Below, one piece after another: positions 34,448 through 40,070 of a stretch of 40,070 nt of DNA (its first letter is position 1; every line of letters begins with the position of its first letter). The notes under the pieces were generated by a model. The model was not told the DNA's origin. It saw only the letters and a list, made by a program, of their open reading frames with translations, and ran no database searches. Source of the stretch: Deltaproteobacteria bacterium (GTDB lineage Bacteria; Desulfobacterota_D; UBA1144; Nemesobacterales; CSP1-2); assembly GCA_016187835.1 (NCBI GenBank), contig JACPIY010000005.1, forward strand, positions 1 to 40,070. The letters run 5' to 3'. The translations under genes were made by a program, and so were the position numbers.

Positions 34448-35683
34448 CTATACATAAAGTAGCCAAAAAGCACCAATTATGATTGTTATAATCGTAATTG
34501 GTGCTCCAACTTTAAAGTATTCCCAGAAACCTATTGTTATACCGCCTTCTTTTGCAATTTCGGCTACGATTAGATTTGCTACAGACCCAACTAAAGTGAA
34601 GTTCCCAGCAAGCGTGCTTGCCATGGCAAGAGCAAGCCATGTGTTTTCAGGATTGGCGAAAGAACTCACATGAGGAGCAAAAAGTATTACTGCTGGGACG
34701 TTGCTTACCAGGTTTGATAGAACCAAAGTTACCATGCTGATACTTAACATTCCCTTCCACGAATCTAGCTGAAAGAATGGGGCCGTTTTCTCAAATAGAA
34801 TTTTGCTGAGGCCTGACTTTTCCACCCCTCCCATAACTACAAAAAGACCTGCAAAGAAGAGTAAAAGCGTCCAGTTTACCTCACGAAAGGCGAGCTTCGG
34901 TTCGATCACTCCAATCAGTAAAATCAAGGCTCCACCGAGAAGCGCTGTGAATGGATAGGATATCCCGTAAATAAAAAGTCCAAAAACTACAAAAAGCACT
35001 GAGAGGGATTTTATCAATAGAAGTTTGTTGACTTTGGGTTTGTGGATTTTCGAAGTGAAAGTAGATTTTCGGTTAATCTCCTTGTTAAAGAATAGCCTTA
35101 TAAGCCCGTAATTGAGAAAGAGCCCTATAAGGCTTATGGGGAGCATCTTTAACAAGAATGTGAGAAACGGAATGCCGGACCGAACCCCTATAAACATGTT
35201 CTGTGGATTCCCTGTCACTGTGGCAGCGCTTCCGATGTTTGATGCAGTTGCAACGGCGATGAGAAACGGAATCGGATTGACACCAATTGATTTACATGCC
35301 GAAAGTATTATCGGCGTGAAGAGAAGGCAGATTGTATCATTAACAAAAAGTGCCGAAAGGATTCCACTTGAAAACACAACTAAAAAAAGCATCCTCGAAG
35401 TATTACCCGAAACTTTTACAATCCATGAAGCCACAAGCTCAAAGAAACCTGATACTCCGAGATAGGCAATAAGAATCATCATGCCGAGGAGAAATGCGAG
35501 GGTGTTTAAATCAACAAATCCGTAGGCTTCGTCCAGCGTGATGACTTGAGCGAGAATCATAAGAATTGCCCCGATTGAAACTCCGGCGGGACGGTCGAGT
35601 TTTATGCCGGGAATTTTTTGAACGGTTATGAGAAGATAGGTTAGAACAAATATAATGGCGGCGTAGAGGGTCTTATCAGTCAT
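34448..35683 (-). CDS. Anion transporter, ArsB/SLC13-like family
   Basis: 411-residue inner-membrane protein with about ten to eleven helices. The first repeat has GVSIGAILMILAQVITLDEAY, VDLNTLAFLLGMMILIAYLGVSGFFE and the signature FVNDTICLLFTPIILSAC with ATASNIGSAATVTGNPQNMFIG. The second repeat mirrors it (LSNLVSNVPAVILFAPH and LAGNFTLVGSVANLIVAEIA). This inverted-repeat architecture is that of the ion-transporter superfamily containing ArsB, NhaD and SLC13. The transported ion (arsenite, dicarboxylate, sulfate or Na+) cannot be told. It is a single gene, divergent from the cyclophilin gene. Confidence 0.85.
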   Translation of the reverse strand: MTDKTLYAAIIFVLTYLLITVQKIPGIKLDRPAGVSIGAILMILAQVITLDEAYGFVDLNTLAFLLGMMILIAYLGVSGFFELVASWIVKVSGNTSRMLFLVVFSSGILSALFVNDTICLLFTPIILSACKSIGVNPIPFLIAVATASNIGSAATVTGNPQNMFIGVRSGIPFLTFLLKMLPISLIGLFLNYGLIRLFFNKEINRKSTFTSKIHKPKVNKLLLIKSLSVLFVVFGLFIYGISYPFTALLGGALILLIGVIEPKLAFREVNWTLLLFFAGLFVVMGGVEKSGLSKILFEKTAPFFQLDSWKGMLSISMVTLVLSNLVSNVPAVILFAPHVSSFANPENTWLALAMASTLAGNFTLVGSVANLIVAEIAKEGGITIGFWEYFKVGAPITIITIIIGAFWLLYV

Positions 35684-35873
35684 TTAGCATTCTTAACCTG
35701 AATTTTAGCGAAAAAGGATAGCATAATACTTAACGAACGGAATAAGCAGTAAAGAAAATTTTTCTTGCCAAAGACCTTGATTGAAGTTATTTTTCTACGG
35801 TTACTCATAGTTTGCACGTTAGGGTTACTATAATTTTGAAATCAGATTAGCATACAATGGGGGTTCAAATATT

Positions 35874-36560
35874 ATGAAAACTTTGCTACAAAGTTTCCCT
35901 ACTGGATTAAAATCTATACTCAACAACTTTAATAAAATTTATATTGTTATGCTCCTAATTCCGATTGTGATGGTCATTTTGAGCTGTACACAGAACCAAA
36001 CAACCCAGAGTGAAAAAAAACAAACTAAACAAATACAAAGCGAAACTAAAGGAGGGAATTCTATGGTCATAATGTCAACATCATTGGGTGACATTAAAAT
36101 AGAGCTTTATCAGGATAAGGCTCCGATAACAGTTCAGAATTTTCTTTCTTATGTGAACGATGGGTTCTTCGATGACACTATTTTTCATCGAGTAATCCCA
36201 AACTTTATGATTCAGGGTGGTGGCTTTACTCAAGACATGAAACAGAAACCGACTAAAGCCCCAATCAAGAACGAAGCGGATAACGGTTTAAAGAACGACG
36301 CTGGCACAATTTCTATGGCGCGCACAGGGGTTGTGGACAGCGCCACTTCCCAGTTTTTTATTAACCAAGCAGACAACGATTTTCTCAATCACAGCTCTAG
36401 GGACTTTGGCTATGCCGTGTTTGGGAAGGTTGTGGAAGGGATGGACGTGGTGAATAAAATCGCAGGGGTGAATACGGGCAGACTCGGTCCTTTTCAGGAC
36501 GTTCCTCTGGAGCCGGTTGTGATTAATTCAGTGCGGTTAGTGGAATCGGAGCGGAAATAA
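35874..36560 (+). CDS. Peptidyl-prolyl isomerase, cyclophilin type, lipoprotein form
   Basis: 228 residues. Residues 1-38 are a lipoprotein signal ([22 protein letters not shown]), then a Lys/Gln-rich linker to residue 63, then a complete cyclophilin domain: [45 protein letters not shown] (active-site Arg and Phe), [18 protein letters not shown] and [19 protein letters not shown]. It catalyses prolyl cis-trans isomerisation and would aid folding in the periplasm. The ribosome site for ATG 35874 is poor, whereas an internal ATG at 36063 has an excellent one; that start would give a 165-residue cytosolic PpiB. Confidence 0.9.
   Translation: MKTLLQSFPTGLKSILNNFNKIYIVMLLIPIVMVILSCTQNQTTQSEKKQTKQIQSETKGGNSMVIMSTSLGDIKIELYQDKAPITVQNFLSYVNDGFFDDTIFHRVIPNFMIQGGGFTQDMKQKPTKAPIKNEADNGLKNDAGTISMARTGVVDSATSQFFINQADNDFLNHSSRDFGYAVFGKVVEGMDVVNKIAGVNTGRLGPFQDVPLEPVVINSVRLVESERK
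36048..36065 (+). promoter_or_regulatory. Strong internal Shine-Dalgarno and second start in the cyclophilin gene
   Basis: AAAGGAGGG followed after seven bases by ATG 36063, in frame with the lipoprotein-encoding start. Initiation here gives [17 protein letters not shown], the normal start of a cytosolic cyclophilin. Confidence 0.6.
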
Positions 36561-36642
36561 TACTCATACCTGGATTCTCCAATATCTTCTTTGACTGAAA
36601 GTTTACTAGACAATAAAACGCTCTCAGGTATTCTAGAATTCC

Positions 36643-37686
36643 GTGGGAAAAAAGATTACGTACAAAAGCGCTGGTGTTGATGTTGATGCCGGGAATCTTT
36701 TTGTTGATCTTATAAAACCGCTTGCGAAATCTACCTATAATAAAAGTGTAGTCGGTAAAATCGGAGGATTCGCCGGACTCTATTCCCTTCACCTAAATAA
36801 GTATAAAAATCCCCTCCTTGTAGCCTCTACAGATGGCGTTGGAACAAAGCTTAAGATCGCTTTTATGACGGGGAAGCTGGACACCGTAGGAATCGATCTC
36901 GTAGCGATGAATGTAAACGATATCATCACATGCGGTGCCGAGCCTTTGTTTTTTCTTGATTATCTTTCCACGTCAAAGTTAAAACCTCAGGAAGGAGCGG
37001 AAATAATCAAGGGAATCATCCAGGGATGCAAAAAGGCTGGGTGCGTTCTTCTTGGAGGCGAGACGGCTGAAATGCCCGGTTTCTATAACAAGGGAGAATT
37101 TGACCTTGCCGGTTTCGTTGTCGGTATAGTTAATAAAAATGAACTCATTGACGGATCGAAGGTAAAGCCCGGTGATGTGGTAATAGGGATTTCTTCGAGC
37201 GGGCTTCACTCAAACGGTTATTCCCTTGCAAGAAAAGTTCTCTTTGAGAAACTAAAGCTAAATCTCTCGGACACTCCAAGCCCCCTTAAACGCACTCTTG
37301 CAGAAGAACTCCTGGAGCCGACTCAGATTTATGTAAAGACGATTCTTTCAGTTAAAAACGAATTTCAGGTTCGCGCTATAGCTCACATTACAGGCGGGGG
37401 TCTTTTAGAAAATATACCGAGGGTAATTCCTAAAAACTGCACGGTTTTTCTTGACTCATCACTCTGGGAAATCCCTCCCCTTATCAAGTTAATTAAAATT
37501 GCCAGCCGAATGGATAGAGAGGAAATGTTCAGGACGTTCAACTGCGGAATTGGTATGGTCATTGTTGTTGCTGAGCAAGATGTAGAAATAGCTTTAAAAA
37601 AGCTGGGAAAGCTTGGAGAAAAGGCGAGGGTGATTGGGGAAGTGAGAAAGAGAAAGAAGGGGCAGAGGGGGATTTGTATAAAGTGA
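36643..37686 (+). CDS. purM: Phosphoribosylformylglycinamidine cyclo-ligase PurM
   Basis: 347 residues, AIR synthetase of purine synthesis, cytosolic, ATP-dependent. The start is GTG 36643 (GKKITYKSAGVDVDAGNLFV). Conserved: VASTDGVGTKLKIAF, GIDLVAMNVNDIITCGAEPLFFLDYLS, LLGGETAEMPGFY, GLHSNGYSLARKVLF, ITGGGLLENIPRV and MFRTFNCGIGMVIV. No clear ribosome site is visible. The C-terminal tail is short and basic. No other pur gene is adjacent. Confidence 0.94.
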   Translation: MGKKITYKSAGVDVDAGNLFVDLIKPLAKSTYNKSVVGKIGGFAGLYSLHLNKYKNPLLVASTDGVGTKLKIAFMTGKLDTVGIDLVAMNVNDIITCGAEPLFFLDYLSTSKLKPQEGAEIIKGIIQGCKKAGCVLLGGETAEMPGFYNKGEFDLAGFVVGIVNKNELIDGSKVKPGDVVIGISSSGLHSNGYSLARKVLFEKLKLNLSDTPSPLKRTLAEELLEPTQIYVKTILSVKNEFQVRAIAHITGGGLLENIPRVIPKNCTVFLDSSLWEIPPLIKLIKIASRMDREEMFRTFNCGIGMVIVVAEQDVEIALKKLGKLGEKARVIGEVRKRKKGQRGICIK

Positions 37687-37706
37687 AGAGTTTCTATGAG
37701 TTAGTG

Positions 37707-38158
37707 GTTGATAGTTGATAGCTGATGGTTGTGTGATCGATAGCCTAAAAGTTAAGGTATGAAAATACAGAGGTTTGAAGATATTATTGCTTGGCAAAAA
37801 GCACGAGAGCTAGTTGAGAAGGTTTATAGATTGACTATTACAGGCAAATTCGATAGGGATTTCAGTTTAAAAGACCAGATTAGGAGGGCAACAATTTCGG
37901 TGATGAGCAATATTGCCGAAGGTTATGCCAGACAGACAAACAAGGAGTTTATTCAGTTTCTGTATATTGCCAGAGGGTCTGCTTGTGAGACTCAAAGCCA
38001 TTTATATGTTGCATTGGATTTGGGGTATATCTCTAAGGAGGAATTTGAAGAGACCTTCGAGGTAACGTCAGAAGTTGCCAGGCTTATCACGGGTTTTATA
38101 AAATACTTGCAAAGTAAACAGTGACCATGGATTTATAAACTATCAATCAACTATCAAC
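37707..38158. repeat. 13-bp inverted repeats flanking the four-helix-bundle gene
   Basis: GTTGATAGTTGAT (37707-37719) and ATCAACTATCAAC (38146-38158) are perfect complements. Each lies in a longer run of TTGATAG or TATCAAC units. They enclose exactly one gene (37759-38124). Confidence 0.65.
37759..38124 (+). CDS. Four-helix-bundle protein (S23/IVS-encoded family)
   Basis: 121 residues of the family first noted in 23S rRNA intervening sequences and now widespread in chromosomes. Typical blocks: FEDIIAWQKARELVEKVYRLT, LKDQIRRATISVMSNIAEGYAR, FIQFLYIARGSACETQSHLYVALDLGYIS. Function is unknown; the fold is a four-helix bundle that forms oligomers. It is flanked by 13-bp inverted repeats and lies between purM and a TonB gene, as if inserted as a cassette. 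Confidence 0.9.
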   Translation: MKIQRFEDIIAWQKARELVEKVYRLTITGKFDRDFSLKDQIRRATISVMSNIAEGYARQTNKEFIQFLYIARGSACETQSHLYVALDLGYISKEEFEETFEVTSEVARLITGFIKYLQSKQ

Positions 38159-38175
38159 TATATTACTATCAACTC

Positions 38176-39096
38176 TTATCTTATGGTCCATCCATAACTT
38201 ATCTGGTATCTAAATGTGGCTCTTATGTTTAGCCTTTCTAGACCCCTCCATTGATCGGGAAAAGGAGGAAAAGGGGCAGCAACTCGAATTGCCCGTATTG
38301 CTTCATTGTCGAGACGAGCATATCCAGAGGAGTCTAATAATTTTACGTCTTCAAGGAGCCCGTCTCTTCTGATCGTAAATATAAGAAATAGTTCTCCCTG
38401 TTCTCCTCTTACTCTTGATAATTCGGGGTAATTCCAAACTCCTTCTATCTGTCTTTTGAGTTTTAAAAAATACGAAAGATACCTGTATTCAGTTGTTTCT
38501 AAGTCTACTGTATCTTCTTGTTTATCTGCGCTTCTTGATCCCAGGAATTCCTGCGAACCTTTCTGTTGCTGTGAAGACTGACGCGGGGCTGAGCTAAAAA
38601 GCTGCTCTTTAGTGATGTCAGGTAGCTTTTTTTCTTTTTGTTCCTTTCTAGATAACTCCGAATCCTTCTCTAATTCCTTTGGAATAGACGCTAGCTCACG
38701 AGGCTTCTTTGCAACCTCCTCTTTCTTGGGCTTTTCCTTAGCCGTTTTAGTCTCCTTGGGCTGTTTGGGTTGTGGAATTGCGCTTACGCTTCCCCTTTTA
38801 GTGAGATCATCTCTTGCCTTTTCTTCTGGGGCCTTATGTGACCTCTCGGCAAACCGCTTTACTTCTTTTGGAGGTTCGGTTTCTTTGTCTTTTGGTACAG
38901 GCAGCTCGGTTATTTCTATAAATTTGGGTTTCTCTTTTGGTTGTTGCACCTGCTTATCCATGGGATAAAACAACAGGTAGAGGAGAGCTAGAATCAGGTG
39001 GAAAAGAATGGACAAAAGGAGGAAAGGAATGAGGGTTCTTCTTCTTTTTTTATCGCTCCTCACGTTTTTGGGTGATTTCTTACCAATTAGATTCAC
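38176..39096 (-). CDS. TonB-family energy-transducing protein
   Basis: 306 residues starting at GTG 39096. A basic N-terminus is followed by one membrane anchor (LIPFLLLSILFHLILALLYLLFYP). A long periplasmic linker rich in Lys, Pro and Glu spans about residues 45-190. The C-terminal domain (WNYPELSRVRGEQGELFLIFTIRRDGLLEDVKLLDSSGYARLDNEAIRAIRVAAPFPPFP) has the TonB/TolA-like C-terminal pattern. It would couple proton-motive force to outer-membrane receptors; no ExbB/ExbD genes are near. A TolA-like role is possible. Confidence 0.85.
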   Translation of the reverse strand: MNLIGKKSPKNVRSDKKRRRTLIPFLLLSILFHLILALLYLLFYPMDKQVQQPKEKPKFIEITELPVPKDKETEPPKEVKRFAERSHKAPEEKARDDLTKRGSVSAIPQPKQPKETKTAKEKPKKEEVAKKPRELASIPKELEKDSELSRKEQKEKKLPDITKEQLFSSAPRQSSQQQKGSQEFLGSRSADKQEDTVDLETTEYRYLSYFLKLKRQIEGVWNYPELSRVRGEQGELFLIFTIRRDGLLEDVKLLDSSGYARLDNEAIRAIRVAAPFPPFPDQWRGLERLNIRATFRYQISYGWTIR

Positions 39097-39265
39097 GATA
39101 ATATTTATAATACCATCGGTTGAGTTCTATCTCTATCCTAATTTTCAGATGCTCAAAATAGGGTTCCTTTTCAAATCCGGTTAATTACTTTGTCTATTCA
39201 CTTCAGTAGGAATGGCTTCTGTAGGGGATGCGCAGCTACTCATCGCCACTGATCAGTCTTAATTT

Positions 39266-39700
39266 CTATCCCCATCGTTCAAGCAGATAAGGTTTAAGTC
39301 CTTCAAACTTGAGTGCTTGGGTTTCTATAAGGAGCTCTGTATCATAGGTTTTTAAGTCCTTGCATTCAATCACGAAGGATGCAACTCGACCAAAGTAGAG
39401 AGGGGTCATTGACTCCACGATTCTTTCTTTATCCGGATTCTTGGCTTTATTAAATCCTGATGCAAAATCATAGATTGCTTGTATCCAAACCTCAGCAGGG
39501 AAATGAAAATCGTTTGTACTAAGTGAAGCTATTTGACTTAATTCATACAATCGTTCAGTTGGTAGAAATCTTTTCCAAGTCCTTATTCTGCAGCTTTAAC
39601 TTCATGGCCAATGGTTCTTTCGTTGTTAAAACTGGGAATTCTAACTACAATATCTACATGCTAAATATCTTCCACCCTTCTCTTTGCTTGATCATCAATA
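39266..39700 (-). pseudogene. Glycosyltransferase (glucosylglycerate-synthase-like) collapsed by an internal deletion
   Basis: On the minus strand the N-terminal piece reads DDQAKRRVEDI, TAG (39661-39663), HVDIVVRIPSFNNERTIGHEVKAAE, TAA, GLGKDFYQLN. It matches the start of GT2-like enzymes with a DIVVGIPSYNNxRTIGH motif. Directly after it, in another frame, is the C-terminal end: LYELSQIASLSTNDFHFPAEVWIQAIYDFASGF, MTPLYFGRVASFV, KFEGLKPYLLERWG. The middle 250 or so residues, including the catalytic DxD region, are gone. Two stops plus the deletion make it a dead gene. Confidence 0.65.
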
Positions 39701-39757
39701 TCCAGAATGTAGCGATTTTTTCGCTTTCTTGGATGCCATCCTTCCCTCCATTAGTTT

Positions 39758-40070
39758 TTATTGGGGATTATTTTCTGTAGACAGAATTAGTTGCCTATTC
39801 TCTATCATTTCGATCAAATCATCGGAGTTTAAGACCAGACCGTAAGCCTCCGCGATTTGCTCAATCGTGTTTTCATGGTGTTTAGGATTTCTCGAAGCAA
39901 CACAGTCCTTCAAAAGAATCACGTCATAGCCTTTATTAAACGCATCCCTAACTGTACTTTCCACACACACATAAGTATCAATTCCAGTAAAAATTATGGT
40001 ATCTGTTTGAAGAGCCTTCAGCCATAAATCAAATTCCGTATCCTGAAAGACAGAGTCTCTTCTTTTCTCC
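39758..40070 (-). CDS. Isochorismatase-family cysteine hydrolase (5' truncated)
   Basis: The minus-strand frame is open to the window edge, so the start lies beyond it. The visible C-terminal 103 residues read RRDSVFQDTEFDLWLKALQTDTIIFTGIDTYVCVESTVRDAFNKGYDVILLKDCVAS. The catalytic Cys lies in the TGIDTYVCVEST block and the RDAFNKGYDV helix is typical of the isochorismatase-like alpha/beta hydrolases (also nicotinamidase-like). The catalytic Asp is upstream and not seen. Substrate unknown. Confidence 0.85.
   Translation of the reverse strand, partial: EKRRDSVFQDTEFDLWLKALQTDTIIFTGIDTYVCVESTVRDAFNKGYDVILLKDCVASRNPKHHENTIEQIAEAYGLVLNSDDLIEMIENRQLILSTENNPQ

Noticed and set aside
1346-39663. Recoding of TAG as an amino acid, because four in-frame TAG codons interrupt recognisable proteins
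   Set aside because: TAG is also used as a true stop (chrA, intact RAYT), other interrupted genes have TGA, TAA or indels, and core genes contain no internal TAG.

Overview
The window looks like chromosomal DNA of a Gram-negative, respiring bacterium of moderate GC content. It encodes a TonB-type protein, lipoproteins, multihaem cytochromes and a complete alternative complex III (ACIII, actABCDEF). Together with QueG, an F420-type luciferase-like oxidoreductase and BioD, this suggests a deltaproteobacteria-like or candidate-phylum lineage. The lineage is inference from gene content, not from a marker gene.

Layout. 1-3.1 kb: 3' part of a secreted beta-helix/RTX protein, a DUF433 antitoxin relic, a secreted protein of unknown function and a headless DUF4276 relic. 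3.1-9.6 kb: housekeeping and stress genes (SnoaL-like protein, queG, aldo/keto reductase, cold-shock protein, tpx, a DUF59 Fe-S assembly protein, bcp, bioD), several separated by inverted repeats. 9.8-17.3 kb: the act operon with a sigma70-like promoter, overlapping or closely spaced genes, and an extra 51-residue membrane ORF at its end. 17.5-20.7 kb: a chromate module (chrB, a small coupling ORF, chrA and a stand-alone ChrB C-terminal-domain gene whose only sensible start is CTG). A near-perfect palindrome lies over the chrB -10 box.

20.7-32 kb is an accessory island. It holds a MazE-like antitoxin with a frameshifted mazF, a broken endonuclease/exonuclease/phosphatase gene, an intact nitronate monooxygenase, and a PLD-SNF2 helicase plus Eco57I-like methyltransferase module, both genes broken. 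A compact array follows, in which a REP-associated (RAYT/Y1) transposase, a DUF433/DUF5615 toxin-antitoxin pair and a second RAYT fragment are separated by repeated copies of a methyltransferase 3' end. Palindromes with GTAG feet lie next to the RAYT genes and, in frame, inside them.

32-40 kb returns to ordinary genes: crotonase, F420-type oxidoreductase, anion transporter, cyclophilin with two plausible starts, purM, a four-helix-bundle protein flanked by inverted repeats, a TonB-family protein, a collapsed glycosyltransferase pseudogene and a partial isochorismatase-family gene.

The strongest biological signals are these: two different RAYTs carry their own GTAG palindrome as coding sequence at the same place in the protein; selfish and defence genes are repeatedly inactivated while core genes are intact; toxins are broken while their antitoxins are intact; and the chromate module has an operator-like palindrome. 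No tRNA, rRNA or CRISPR array was seen by eye.
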